38,896 nucleotides of DNA from a virus: the IMG/VR virus record IMGVR_UViG_3300023238_000017, positions 1 to 38,896 of that record, one strand, 5' to 3'. The notes under the pieces are model-generated. The model did no database searches, had not been told where the DNA came from, and worked only from the letters and a program-made list of their open reading frames with translations. Below are positions 7,307 to 15,937 of the stretch, piece after piece. How positions within the stretch are numbered: position 1 is the first letter of the stretch; every line of letters starts with the position of its first letter. The translations under genes and the position numbers were made by a program.

Positions 7307-8032
7307 ATGTCATCAGGAGGAAATGATGGAAATACTACAAGCACAGTAGTACAACCATATGCACCAGCAGAACCAGGACTGAATCAGATTTTATCTGAAG
7401 CTGGTACTATATATGGACAAGGCCCAGAAGCAGCAGGATATGTTGCACCGTCACAACAAACTTTACAAGGTTTGGGTGCACAGGAAACTATTGCAGGTGC
7501 TGCAAATCAACAAATATTAAATACTATACAAGGTCAGTATAGCAATCCATTCTTATCTCCAATGATTGCTCAAGCTGGTCAAGACGTATATTCTAGTGTT
7601 GCAGGACAATTTAGTGGAGCAGGTAGAACACCTGGATCTCCTTTAATGCAAAGCCAAGTAGTTGGACAAGTTGCAGACAAAATGGCACCTTACGCATTTC
7701 AAGCATATAATGCTGAAAGACAAAGACAATTAGGAACAGCTCAACAAGTACCTAGCTTAACAGCAGTAGGTGGAGCTTTAGAAGATATACAAAGACAACA
7801 AAACATGGCACCTCAACAATCATTAGCTCAGTACTATAATACTGTAGCACCAATTGCTTTTGGATTGCCAACACAACAAAACACACAACCAGCACCTAAT
7901 TCTTTAGGTATGGCTGCAGGTGGAGCTATGAGTGGAGCTGCTATGGGTAATATGTTTGCCCCTGGTGGATCTGGAGCTATGATGGGTGCAGCAGTAGGTG
8001 GACTTGGTGGATTATTAGGAGGACTATTATAA
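7307..8032 (+). CDS. Internal/ejection virion protein, Gly/Ala-rich C-terminus
   Basis: A 241-residue protein with ATG at 7307 after AAGGAG (7293-7298). It is Gln/Ala/Gly/Pro-rich (QQTLQGLGAQETIAGAANQQ, QSLAQYYNTVAPIA) and ends in a glycine/methionine-rich stretch (AAGGAMSGAAMGNMFAPGG, then AVGGLGGLLGGLL) that reads as a glycine-zipper membrane-active tail. Such tails are common in podovirus ejection proteins that insert into the host envelope. The next gene starts at its stop codon. The role in DNA ejection is inferred from composition and from the four following genes of the same kind. Confidence 0.6.
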   Translation: MSSGGNDGNTTSTVVQPYAPAEPGLNQILSEAGTIYGQGPEAAGYVAPSQQTLQGLGAQETIAGAANQQILNTIQGQYSNPFLSPMIAQAGQDVYSSVAGQFSGAGRTPGSPLMQSQVVGQVADKMAPYAFQAYNAERQRQLGTAQQVPSLTAVGGALEDIQRQQNMAPQQSLAQYYNTVAPIAFGLPTQQNTQPAPNSLGMAAGGAMSGAAMGNMFAPGGSGAMMGAAVGGLGGLLGGLL

Positions 8033-8127
8033 TGAAAATACAAGAACATATACCACATTTTGTAAAAGAACATAAAAAAGCAATAGCAGTTGCTGTTGTT
8101 ATTTTAATCATTGCAATAATTATATAA
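8032..8127 (+). CDS. 31-residue single-membrane-span protein
   Basis: ATG at 8032 overlaps the upstream stop (TAATG) and TAA is at 8125-8127. The peptide begins MKIQEHIPHFVKEHKKAIAV and continues into an uninterrupted hydrophobic run to its end (VVILIIAIII), so it has a charged cytoplasmic head and one C-terminal membrane helix. It lies between two internal virion genes, hence may help membrane penetration or be a small pinholin-like or structural membrane peptide. It is shorter than standard gene callers report; the coupling and neat composition support it. Confidence 0.6.
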   Translation: MKIQEHIPHFVKEHKKAIAVAVVILIIAIII

Positions 8128-8136
8128 GGAAAAACT

Positions 8137-8895
8137 ATGTCAGGTGGTGGTGGAGGATCAGGAAATGATAGTGGAGGAGGTTCTGGAGTTGGAAGACAAG
8201 ATGCTGAATCACAATACGGTGCAGACTCTCAAGGATCTTATGATTCTTCACAAAATCAATCTGGTAGAAACGAAAATACAAGTGGTGATGGTGGTGGAAG
8301 TAGTTATTCTAATGTAAATACAACACCTAATAGCAATGATAATACAGTAGATCCTGGTTTTCAAAGAGCATTAAAAGAACAAGCACAAAAACAAGCTGAT
8401 CCTGTATATGGAGATCCTGATCCAGAAGTAGATGTTGATCCAAGAGACAGAGATAGTATTACAAGTTTTAAAGATAATTACATAGCTAATGTAAAATCAA
8501 ATCCAATGTATCTTGGTATAGGTGGTTTGCTACATACAGCTTATCAAACTGATAAAGCTAAAAGTATGCTTTCAGGTGTACCAGGTTATGAATTTTTAGA
8601 TTATAGTGATGGAAATAATAATGTTCCAACAATTGCTCAAGGTAAAGGAGAATTACTTGCTGCATCACCTTATATAGTAAGTGGAACTACACCAGTTGAA
8701 TCAGAAGCATCTAAATGGTATAACAGTATAGGAAATAATACTAAAGAATTTAATTTTGCTAGTGCTTATTCAACTGCTAAAGAAAAAGTTTCAAAAACAT
8801 TAAATGACAAAGGACCAATAGGAATGTTAGCTGTAAGTGACAGTCCATATTACGATTGGTTAAAAACAAATAAATTAGATAAAGGAATATTATAA
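8137..8895 (+). CDS. Gly/Ser/Asn-rich internal virion protein
   Basis: A 252-residue protein with ATG at 8137 after AAGGAAAAACT. Residues 1-75 are low-complexity Gly/Ser/Asn/Gln (MSGGGGGSGNDSGGGSGVGR) and probably disordered. After an acidic linker with DPDPEVDVDPRDRD comes a folded part (about 110-252) with IGGLLHTAYQTDKAKSML and SASKWYN-like helices. Its stop overlaps the next start (TAATGGG). The order low-complexity head plus small folded tail, next to other ejection-type genes, points to an internal or tail-lumen protein; nothing shows an enzyme. Confidence 0.55.
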   Translation: MSGGGGGSGNDSGGGSGVGRQDAESQYGADSQGSYDSSQNQSGRNENTSGDGGGSSYSNVNTTPNSNDNTVDPGFQRALKEQAQKQADPVYGDPDPEVDVDPRDRDSITSFKDNYIANVKSNPMYLGIGGLLHTAYQTDKAKSMLSGVPGYEFLDYSDGNNNVPTIAQGKGELLAASPYIVSGTTPVESEASKWYNSIGNNTKEFNFASAYSTAKEKVSKTLNDKGPIGMLAVSDSPYYDWLKTNKLDKGIL

Positions 8896-10043
8896 TGGGA
8901 CTATTAGACATATGGAGTGATTGGAAAAGAGATAACCAAGGTACAGTCCAAGATGATTTTTCAGGAATGAATAGTGATGCAATGTCACCAAATTTAAATA
9001 CAGCAGGTGGAATAGATAATCCTTCTTACAGAAGAAAAGAATCTCCATTAATTAAAAACCCTATATTTCCAGAAAAATATGTACCACCAGGACAAGGTAA
9101 AATTGTAATTAATCCAGACGGAACTAATAAAGTTCTGCCTAATGAAATACAAATGTTTAAACCTGAGAATCAACCACAAGGTACTCCTGTAGATAAAGCT
9201 ACAGATCCTATTACTCAAGGTGGAACAGGTGTTAAACTTGCTGAAGATCAAGGATTTTTATCTAAGCTATCTGGTATGGCAGGTGTAGATATGAAACAAG
9301 CATCAGCTAATTGGAAAGACAAAGGTGGATTTGAAGGACTTATGTCTAACCCAGCATTCTCTTTAGGATTAGCATTAATGCAATCATCAGCTAATGGTAA
9401 AACTATTAACCAAGGTATTCTAAATAATTTTGTTAAAGCAGGTGGTATTTCTGCAGAATACAAAGACAGAATTGAAGCAAGAAAACAAGAACCTATTCAA
9501 GCAACAGCTGGAGATATATCTGAAACTAAAGATTTATTAAAAGCAATAAATATTGAAGAAGGTAACTGGTTTGAAAATATAATAAGTAAAGCTAAAGGTG
9601 GAAAACCAGGACTAGAATGGGATTCAGCAGTAGAAGAAATTTCTTTAAAGTATCAAATGCAAATTAGAGATGAACAAGAAAAACTTAAAAAAGCTGGTAA
9701 ATCTCAAGTTATTAGAAAAACTGATAAAATTAGAATTATGAGAAAGTTAATTAAAGAAGGTAAAATTAAAGAAAGTGGTGGAATACCTTTTCTTACATCT
9801 TCTACACTTAGTATGCCTATACCAAAAGCTGAAGGTGGCCCAATACAAGAAGGTAAATCTTATCTTGTTGGAGAAAAAGGGCCTGAGATTATTATACCAA
9901 GCTCAGATGGTAATGTTTTAACTAATGATGATTCACAAATATTTAATATGCTATTAGCATCTAACCCACAACTACAGAAAGTATCTAAACAAAGAGCTGA
10001 AAGAATTCTTAAGTCTAGATTCCCTGAATATTTTGAAGGATAA
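8895..10043 (+). CDS. Internal/tail protein with a tape-measure-like YLVGEKGPEI motif
   Basis: A 382-residue protein (MGLLDIWSDWKRDNQG), ATG at 8895 coupled to the previous stop. Near the C-terminus (about 310-345) it has AEGGPIQEGKSYLVGEKGPE followed by IIIPSSDGNVLTND. This G-x-YLVGExGPE-(I/L)-x-P motif is characteristic of the C-terminal part of tape-measure proteins in long-tailed phages. Here it sits in a podovirus-type internal gene, so it may mark a tail-lumen protein that is handled like a tape measure. The central part (200-290) is lysine-rich and helical; residues 160-190 are moderately hydrophobic. The final 40 residues are basic. Confidence 0.6.
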   Translation: MGLLDIWSDWKRDNQGTVQDDFSGMNSDAMSPNLNTAGGIDNPSYRRKESPLIKNPIFPEKYVPPGQGKIVINPDGTNKVLPNEIQMFKPENQPQGTPVDKATDPITQGGTGVKLAEDQGFLSKLSGMAGVDMKQASANWKDKGGFEGLMSNPAFSLGLALMQSSANGKTINQGILNNFVKAGGISAEYKDRIEARKQEPIQATAGDISETKDLLKAINIEEGNWFENIISKAKGGKPGLEWDSAVEEISLKYQMQIRDEQEKLKKAGKSQVIRKTDKIRIMRKLIKEGKIKESGGIPFLTSSTLSMPIPKAEGGPIQEGKSYLVGEKGPEIIIPSSDGNVLTNDDSQIFNMLLASNPQLQKVSKQRAERILKSRFPEYFEG

Positions 10044-10046
10044 ACT

Positions 10047-10616
10047 ATGAAGAAATTTGTAATTAAAAAGATTATAACTGGTGTAAGTAAAAAGTTTAAA
10101 GGAGTTCAAAAACTTCCTGCACAAAAACCACCTACTAGGTTTACATCTATTATGAGTGAAGCTACAATCAAAGCTAACCAAAGAAAGGTTTTAGGTGACG
10201 TTCCTGAGTTTATGGGATTATCATCAAGAGCTACTGGTAGTTTAGCTGCTGAAAGTTTAGCACTTAAAACATCAAACAAAAAATTCTTTAGTACTTTAAA
10301 AACAGGATTAAAAAGATCTAGAGCAAGAACAGCTACTGGTATTAAAACTGCTAGACTAAATAAACCTGTATCTAAACCTGCAGTATTTAAAGCTAAATCT
10401 AAAGGTGCTATGAAAGCATATACAGAAGCAAATTTAAAATCAGAAAAAGTATTTACTAGCACTATGGATAAGTTTACAGGTAGAAGTAAGTTAAGTCCAT
10501 TTGTAATGAAAACAGCCCCAGCTAAAAGAGGTCTTAGAGAAGGTACTAAATTAAAACGAGAAGGACAAAGAATTATAGAACAAAACAAAAGATTAAAAAG
10601 AGAATGGGGATTCTAG
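10047..10616 (+). CDS. Very basic protein, probable internal or DNA-associated virion protein
   Basis: A 189-residue protein, ATG at 10047, 3 bp after the previous stop. Lysine and arginine dominate throughout (MKKFVIKKIITGVSKKFKG, LKTGLKRSRARTATGIKTAR, GLREGTKLKREGQRIIEQNK, RLKREWGF) with few acidic residues, so it should be strongly positively charged. No enzyme motif, cysteine pair or membrane helix is visible. It lies directly upstream of the 1091-residue ejection protein. A role in contacting packaged DNA or membranes is plausible but inferred only from charge and position. Confidence 0.55.
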   Translation: MKKFVIKKIITGVSKKFKGVQKLPAQKPPTRFTSIMSEATIKANQRKVLGDVPEFMGLSSRATGSLAAESLALKTSNKKFFSTLKTGLKRSRARTATGIKTARLNKPVSKPAVFKAKSKGAMKAYTEANLKSEKVFTSTMDKFTGRSKLSPFVMKTAPAKRGLREGTKLKREGQRIIEQNKRLKREWGF

Positions 10617-10617
10617 T

Positions 10618-13600
10618 GTGGCTAATGATTTTAATCTTGAGGAATTTAAATTAAAAGACCCTGTGAGTAATATCAATGATGGACTTAAAGAGCCTGTCAA
10701 AGATAGTACTCCAGGGTTTTTTTCGTCTTTAAGAAATCCAATGGATCTTATGTTGGAAGAATCTATGCCAGCATCTCTATATCAATGGGCTACTGGAAAC
10801 ACTAAAAAAAAACAAGCTCAAGAAGCATTAGATTATATAAATAATAATCCACAACAACAAGGTTCTAAAATCTATAAAGAAGCTGAACGTAAGTTAAATC
10901 GTTTTGGTTACTTGTTAGAAGATGGGCCAATGGATATAGACCTAAAAGAAATAGGTAATCTTGTTAAACAATCACCAGGTTTATTTGGTGCAGAAATGGT
11001 TAACATGATAGTTGCAGATCCTTATTTATTATTTATGCCTTTAGGTTGGGGTAGATTAGGTAGAGGTGTAGTTAACTCTCTACGAATGAAGTACTCTAAG
11101 AATTTTCAAATTACTAAATCTGTATCAGAACTTGGTAAACTAAAAGCTGGTGCACAGATAAAAGAATTAGCAAGATTAAGAGAAGCAGCAAAGCTAGACA
11201 TGGCAGTAGGTAGTATAGCTACATTAGGTGTTCCCTTTGTGTTTTCTACATCATATCAATTAGGTGAAAAAGGTGAGTTCTCAGGTAAGAGAACAGCTGC
11301 AGAAACAACTATTGGAGCAACAGCAGGAGCTTTGTTCTCAGTAGGTTTTGCAGGAATGGGAGCTATGGTTGGTAAAAATACTGGACTATCTCCTGAAAGA
11401 GTACAGAAACAAATGATTAGTACTCTTAACAAATATAAAAATTCAGCAGAAGCAGTTGAGTACACAGAGAATGGTACGTTTAGAGCTGTCGATGATATAT
11501 TAAAAGATATAAGAAAAGAAGTAGGAGTCGTAATAGATGAAGCTGAGTTTGCAAGAATAGCTAATGAAGTAACATCATTTGCAAGACCTACAGTAGAGAG
11601 TGCTAAAGACATAGCAAAAAATACATTATTTAAAGCAGCATCTATTGGTGGTGTTGTAGGTACTGCACAATTTTTAACATCAGATGATGAAAAACTTATA
11701 GCAACAGCTAAAGGATTTGCAGGTGGTGTTGGTATTTATGCAGCAGCCAAAGCAGCAACAGCATACTTTGGAAGAAGTGGGGCAGCATTTAATAAAGCAC
11801 AAACTGAAGTAGAGTCTGCATTAGATGCAGCATCTTACAGTACTATAAAGTATAACTCATATGCACAAGAGTTAGCTAACAAAATTAAAGATACATTACC
11901 AGATCAATTAGATTCTAGACGTAAAGTATTTTATTATCTTACTGGTGCTACAGTAGATGAGAACTTTAGATTTAATAAGAATGTTAAAGCCTTTGATAAA
12001 GGTTTATTATCTGATGCTGAACTTAAAGCAGCAAATGATATTTCTAAAATATTTAATGAGTTCTATGAGATCTTCAATAAGCAAGGTGCTGGTATAGTTA
12101 AATATAAGAAATCTAATTACTTACCTTTACTTTGGGAAGGATATAAAAGTAAAACAGGAGAACTGTTTAGCTTTACTAATAAGTTTGAAACAGCAATTAC
12201 TGGTGATAATCCTAGTTTTAGATTTAATAGATCAAGAGTATTTGAAGATATTAACCAAGGTTTAAGAATAGGTTATAAGATTAGACCAGGAATGGATGAT
12301 CCTGCAGAGTTAATGAGACTGTATTTGCAGTCAGCTGGTAAAGCATTAAGTACTCAGCAAGTATTAAACTTTTTAGAAACTAATTACATTGGTAGTGGTA
12401 AGAATATACTTACTAAACCTTTCCTTGCTAGAACAAGAAAACAAATAGCTTTTATAGATCCACAAGAAAGAATTAACTATAGTGAATTTAATCACCCATA
12501 TTTTCAAGGTGAAAAAGGATTTACTCCATTAATACATAAAGGTATTGAACCTGCTGTAAGAATGGTATTTGATGCTACAAATGAACAACAGTTAATGTCT
12601 GCATTGTTTACTACTAACATGATGATGAAAAGACTAGCAGTAGGATTCTCATTCTTTCATGCTGGTGCATTAGTAGAAAGTCTTTGGTTTGCAGGAGCTA
12701 AAATGAAAACTATAGGTAAGTTTTTAAGTCCTAAAACTAAACCAGAAGTATTAAAACAATTACAGGATCCAGGATATTATCTTACAGATTATCCTCATGC
12801 TATTAAACAATTACAACAACAAGGTTTTAAAGACGTTGTAAGATTTGGTCAAGGTAGTGGTTTAAATATATCAATGCCTGAAGATATTGGTTATGATAGA
12901 TTCTACCAAAACATTAGAGGTGTAGATACATTTCTTAAAAGACATTTTGGTATAAGTGCTAATGGAAATATTGAAAAAACATTTAAGTTCTTTGATAGAA
13001 TTACTTGGGATAGAATATTTACTTCTGCTAAACTACATACGTTTCTTACATCTTTAAACAAAGGTACTAACGCTATTAAGCCTGGTGACACTCAGGCAGA
13101 AATATATAAGAAAGCTCGTAGAGCAGCACAGTTTACTAATGATGCATATGGTGGACAAAATTGGGCACAAGTTACTCAAAGAATAGAAAATAACTTTGTT
13201 AAAAAATTAGCTCAAACTACATTAAATCCAGGATCTAGAGGATATATGCAATTGCTTATGTTTGCTCCAGACTGGACAATATCTAATGTAAGAATTATAG
13301 CTAAGTCATTACCAGGTTTTGAAAGCGATCCTAAGACAAGAAGATTATATCAATATTATTTTGCTAGAGCTGCACTTACTTATGCAATAGCAGGATCTAC
13401 TTTAAACCATATATTTTCAGGACATGGTATATTAGAGAACACAGATCCAACAAGAATTGATTTAGGAAATGGTGAAGTATTAACTTTTTCTAAACAACTA
13501 ATGGAACCTTTTCATTGGATAACAGCACCACAGTCTACTGGTCTTAAAAAGATTGGTTCATTACCTAGAACAGTTATAGAAGTCTTAACTAATAAAGATT

Positions 13601-13893
13601 ACTTAACTACTAAGTATAGTCCAAATATGACTAGACAAGATGATAGTGCTATTGAAAAAGGTTTAACAATTGGTGGTCATGTTGGTAAAAGGTTTTTACC
13701 TATTTGGTTACAACAAGCTTCAGCTTCAGTAGAAAAAGGTTTGCTTCAACAAGGTCTATCTTTAGACTTAGCTGCAGACACTTCTGTTGATTTTGTACTA
13801 GGGCAATTAGGTCACCCTAGATATAAAGGGCCTAGATATACACAATACAAAACGAAAGGGTTAGTAAGGTCTCCTTACGAAACATTATTTTAA
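10618..13893 (+). CDS. Large internal virion (DNA-ejection) protein, 1091 residues
   Basis: The largest gene here. It starts with GTG at 10618 after GGGG (10607-10610) and ends coupled to the next ATG (TAATG). The protein is mainly helical. Gly/Ala-rich hydrophobic segments at about residues 196-215 (MAVGSIATLGVPFVFSTSY), 230-252 (TTIGATAGALFSVGFAGMGA) and 345-385 could insert into a membrane. Size, position at the end of the structural genes and composition match the large ejection proteins of podoviruses that form the trans-envelope conduit (T7 gp16 is of similar scale). No lysozyme or protease motif is evident near the N-terminus, unlike T7 gp16, so the cell-wall cutting activity must lie elsewhere. 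No overlapping or antisense gene is supported inside it. Confidence 0.72.
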   Translation: MANDFNLEEFKLKDPVSNINDGLKEPVKDSTPGFFSSLRNPMDLMLEESMPASLYQWATGNTKKKQAQEALDYINNNPQQQGSKIYKEAERKLNRFGYLLEDGPMDIDLKEIGNLVKQSPGLFGAEMVNMIVADPYLLFMPLGWGRLGRGVVNSLRMKYSKNFQITKSVSELGKLKAGAQIKELARLREAAKLDMAVGSIATLGVPFVFSTSYQLGEKGEFSGKRTAAETTIGATAGALFSVGFAGMGAMVGKNTGLSPERVQKQMISTLNKYKNSAEAVEYTENGTFRAVDDILKDIRKEVGVVIDEAEFARIANEVTSFARPTVESAKDIAKNTLFKAASIGGVVGTAQFLTSDDEKLIATAKGFAGGVGIYAAAKAATAYFGRSGAAFNKAQTEVESALDAASYSTIKYNSYAQELANKIKDTLPDQLDSRRKVFYYLTGATVDENFRFNKNVKAFDKGLLSDAELKAANDISKIFNEFYEIFNKQGAGIVKYKKSNYLPLLWEGYKSKTGELFSFTNKFETAITGDNPSFRFNRSRVFEDINQGLRIGYKIRPGMDDPAELMRLYLQSAGKALSTQQVLNFLETNYIGSGKNILTKPFLARTRKQIAFIDPQERINYSEFNHPYFQGEKGFTPLIHKGIEPAVRMVFDATNEQQLMSALFTTNMMMKRLAVGFSFFHAGALVESLWFAGAKMKTIGKFLSPKTKPEVLKQLQDPGYYLTDYPHAIKQLQQQGFKDVVRFGQGSGLNISMPEDIGYDRFYQNIRGVDTFLKRHFGISANGNIEKTFKFFDRITWDRIFTSAKLHTFLTSLNKGTNAIKPGDTQAEIYKKARRAAQFTNDAYGGQNWAQVTQRIENNFVKKLAQTTLNPGSRGYMQLLMFAPDWTISNVRIIAKSLPGFESDPKTRRLYQYYFARAALTYAIAGSTLNHIFSGHGILENTDPTRIDLGNGEVLTFSKQLMEPFHWITAPQSTGLKKIGSLPRTVIEVLTNKDYLTTKYSPNMTRQDDSAIEKGLTIGGHVGKRFLPIWLQQASASVEKGLLQQGLSLDLAADTSVDFVLGQLGHPRYKGPRYTQYKTKGLVRSPYETLF

Positions 13894-14093
13894 TGAGTAG
13901 AAATACAGAAAATAAAGAAGAACTTCTAAAAGTTCATAGTAGAATTGATCTTATTGATCAAAAACTGCACATCCTAGAAACCAATCATTTGGCTCACATT
14001 CAGAAAGATGTAGATAGAATTATATACATCATATCAGCTATTGCATTAGGTTTATTAGGACAGTTTTTATATCTTTTAACAAAAAACTTGTAA
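13893..14093 (+). CDS. XhlA/holin-accessory-like membrane protein
   Basis: A 66-residue protein with start overlapping the stop of the ejection gene. The N-terminal 43 residues are a charged amphipathic helix with heptad character (LLKVHSRIDLIDQKLHILET, HIQKDVDRI), followed by one membrane span (IIYIISAIALGLLGQFLYLL) and a short basic end. This helix-then-span layout is that of XhlA-type and related holin-accessory proteins. It opens the membrane/lysis region. The alternative is a small virion membrane protein. Confidence 0.55.
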   Translation: MSRNTENKEELLKVHSRIDLIDQKLHILETNHLAHIQKDVDRIIYIISAIALGLLGQFLYLLTKNL

Positions 14094-14151
14094 CAAAAAG
14101 TTGTACCTTATTGACTAGATTTATTAGTTAAATAGTTGTAAAAGCTTTAAT
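14094..14151 (+). promoter_or_regulatory. Short intergenic gap, possible weak promoter
   Basis: The only clear gap (58 bp) between the morphogenesis genes and the metallophosphoesterase. It holds a TTGACT at 14111-14116 and AT-rich sequence downstream (TTAGTTAAATAG), but no -10 box at normal spacing, and no hairpin. The start at 14152 has only a weak AAAG upstream. A weak promoter is possible but not shown. Confidence 0.2.
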
Positions 14152-14856
14152 ATGCTTCGCAAATCAATACTTGTTATAAGTGATCAACACGCACCATATC
14201 ATCATATAGATACTCTTGACTTTTTAAAAGCTATTAAGTTAAAGTATAAACCTGACTGTGTAGTTAACATAGGTGATGAAATGGATTGGCACTCAATATC
14301 ATTCCACGATTCACATCCTGGTTTATATTCACCAAGTCATGAGCTGGTAGTAGCTAGAAAATTTCTTCAAGATTTAGAAAAGTTATTTCCTAAGCAACAT
14401 ATTATGGACTCTAATCATGGTAGTTTAGTTTTTAGAAAAGCTACTAAATATGGGTTACCTCATGAAATCTTTAAGTCATATAATGATATGCTTGGAGTTG
14501 GTAAAGGTTGGACATGGCACGATGATTTGATTATCAAAGCATCTAATGGTCAAAATATTTACTTCTGTCATGGTAAGTTTAAAGACGTACTTAAAGTTGC
14601 ACAACAATATGGAATGTGTACTGTCCAAGGACACTATCACACTTCATTCAAAATAGATTATTGGAGTAATCCAAATGAACTACTTTGGGGTATGCAAGTT
14701 GGATGTTTAATTAATATGAAAAGTTTAGCTTTTGAATATAATAAATTACAGAAGTCTAGACCAGTAATAGGAACAGGAGTTATCATTGATGGATTACCAA
14801 TATTAATCCCAATGGTTTTAGATAAAAATGGTAGATGGAATAGAAAAATTACCTAG
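14152..14856 (+). CDS. Calcineurin-like metallophosphoesterase
   Basis: A 234-residue protein (MLRKSILVISDQHAPYHH). It carries the metallophosphoesterase motifs in order: D-x-H in SDQHAPY (residues 10-16), GD-x2-D in NIGDEMDW (about 43-50), a variant NH motif in MDSNHGS (usual form GNHD/E), HGK, and GHYH at about 163-166. These residues bind the two metal ions that hydrolyse phosphoesters. The third motif has Ser-Asn-His-Gly rather than Gly-Asn-His-Asp/Glu, so substrate preference may differ. Close relatives are common in marine phages, with unknown substrate; nucleotide or nucleic-acid 3' phosphate removal is possible. The next gene starts inside its last 29 bp. Confidence 0.8.
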   Translation: MLRKSILVISDQHAPYHHIDTLDFLKAIKLKYKPDCVVNIGDEMDWHSISFHDSHPGLYSPSHELVVARKFLQDLEKLFPKQHIMDSNHGSLVFRKATKYGLPHEIFKSYNDMLGVGKGWTWHDDLIIKASNGQNIYFCHGKFKDVLKVAQQYGMCTVQGHYHTSFKIDYWSNPNELLWGMQVGCLINMKSLAFEYNKLQKSRPVIGTGVIIDGLPILIPMVLDKNGRWNRKIT

Positions 14857-15277
14857 AGGAATTAGAAACAAAAACCCAGGCAATATAAAGCTTGGTACTG
14901 ATTGGGATGGACTGGCAGATGAACAATCTGATCCAGTTTTTTGTGTATTTAAAGAGTCTGTTTGGGGCATTAGAGCTCTAGTTAGAATACTTTTGGTATA
15001 CAGGTTTCATCATAAAAGATTTACAGTAGAGGACATCATTGAAAGATGGGCTCCACCAAGTGAGAATGACACAGATGCTTACATAGTATTTGTTTGCAAG
15101 AAACTTGGGGTAAATCCTCAAGACAAATTAGATAATAGTATAGAAGATTATTTACCATTAGTTAAAGCAATTATACAAATGGAAAATGGTATGCAGCCAT
15201 ACGATGATGAGCTGTTAGTAGAAGGTATGTATAAAGCATGGGACGGATTCCCAACAGGTTCTAACAAGGTATATTAA
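14828..15277 (+). CDS. Lysozyme/transglycosylase-like endolysin candidate
   Basis: A 149-residue protein whose ATG overlaps the preceding gene by 29 bp. It contains the family signature RGIRNKNPGNIKLGTDWDGL (residues about 10-29), then FKESVWGIRALVRILLVYR and the T-x-EDIIERWAPPSENDTDAY block. This G-I-R-N-x-N-P-G-N-I arrangement is shared by phage virion or lysis proteins related to lysozyme-like transglycosylases. There is no signal peptide, so it would need a holin. Its position next to membrane proteins and a three-helix holin candidate supports a lysis role; a virion-bound muralytic function is the alternative. Catalytic residue not assigned with certainty. Confidence 0.62.
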   Translation: MVDGIEKLPRGIRNKNPGNIKLGTDWDGLADEQSDPVFCVFKESVWGIRALVRILLVYRFHHKRFTVEDIIERWAPPSENDTDAYIVFVCKKLGVNPQDKLDNSIEDYLPLVKAIIQMENGMQPYDDELLVEGMYKAWDGFPTGSNKVY

Positions 15278-15294
15278 TATGGAAGGTAGTCTCA

Positions 15295-15381
15295 GTGAAT
15301 TACTGGTTTACTTTCTGGTTAGTGGTTGGCTTTATAGTACTAGTTCTATTTGGTGGGCCTAATCCAATAATATTTAGATAA
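15295..15381 (+). CDS. 28-residue membrane peptide (GTG start)
   Basis: GTG at 15295 is preceded by GGAAGG (15281-15286) at suitable spacing; TAA at 15379-15381. The peptide is (M)NYWFTFWLVVGFIVLVLF followed by GGPNPIIFR, a single membrane helix with almost no charge. A competing ATG at 15279 gives MEGSLSELLVYFLVSGWLYS plus seven more residues in another frame; that one lacks a ribosome site. It sits between endolysin and holin candidates and may assist lysis. Confidence 0.45.
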   Translation: MNYWFTFWLVVGFIVLVLFGGPNPIIFR

Positions 15382-15392
15382 GGGAGATTAAG

Positions 15393-15773
15393 ATGTGGTT
15401 AAATTTATTATCCATGGGCATTAAGACTGGTGCACATTTATATAAGAACAAACAAAAAACAAAACAATTAATGTCAGATGCTCGTATGAGACACGCTGAG
15501 AAAATGAGTACTGGTGAAATTGAATATAAAGCGAAAATTATTGAGAGCAATGATCAAGGTTACAAGGATGAGTTTGTCCTTATTCTTATATCTATGCCTA
15601 TCTGTTTATTGGCTTGGTCTATCTTTTCTGACGATCCAGAGATTCATACTAAATTAACATTATTTTTTGATTACTTTAATCAGCTACCATACTGGTATCA
15701 AGCTATCTTTATAGGTGTCGTAAGTGCTATCTATGGTTTAAAAGGTGCTGACATTATGCGTAAGCCAAAATGA
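15393..15773 (+). CDS. Holin candidate (GTA-holin-like)
   Basis: A 126-residue protein, ATG at 15393 after GGGAG (15382-15386). The first half is charged and helical (KNKQKTKQLMSDARMRHAEK, MSTGEIEYKAKII). It is followed by a membrane helix (FVLILISMPICLLAWSIF) and a second hydrophobic segment (YWYQAIFIGVVSAIYGLKG). A charged amphipathic head followed by closely spaced spans ending in a glycine-rich helix is the layout of the gene-transfer-agent-type three-span holins. It stands one gene after the endolysin candidate, which supports the assignment. Its stop overlaps the next start (AAAATGA). Only two spans are obvious. Confidence 0.6.
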   Translation: MWLNLLSMGIKTGAHLYKNKQKTKQLMSDARMRHAEKMSTGEIEYKAKIIESNDQGYKDEFVLILISMPICLLAWSIFSDDPEIHTKLTLFFDYFNQLPYWYQAIFIGVVSAIYGLKGADIMRKPK

Positions 15774-15937
15774 AGAAGGTTGAAGGATATTGCATAGGGT
15801 GTAATAAAGAAATTATACACACTCAATCTTTTATTACTTTACCAAATAAAAAAATCTTATGTCCTAAATGTTACCAGAGCTCAGGAGCTCAGCTACCTTT
15901 TTGGGATAGAAACAACAAACCAACATTCAATAAATGA
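15770..15937 (+). CDS. Small zinc-ribbon protein (55 residues)
   Basis: ATG at 15770 overlaps the holin stop (ATGA) and the stop at 15935-15937 overlaps the next start. The product begins MKKVEGYCIGCNKEIIHTQ and has two Cys pairs, C8-x2-C11 and C31-x2-C34 (CPKC), typical of a small zinc ribbon. It resembles the class of phage zinc-finger peptides of unknown role found between larger genes. Coupling at both ends makes it a convincing gene although it is short. Confidence 0.68.
   Translation: MKKVEGYCIGCNKEIIHTQSFITLPNKKILCPKCYQSSGAQLPFWDRNNKPTFNK

Noticed and set aside
10106-10588. 160-codon antisense ORF opposite the basic virion protein
   Set aside because: It is the mirror of lysine-rich codons (few stops on the opposite strand), lies within a coupled rightward operon and has a low-information hydrophobic product.
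14152-14856. Metallophosphoesterase as a DNA-repair SbcD/Mre11 subunit
   Set aside because: Too short (234 residues), no SbcC-like partner gene and an altered NHG motif; only the general family is supported.
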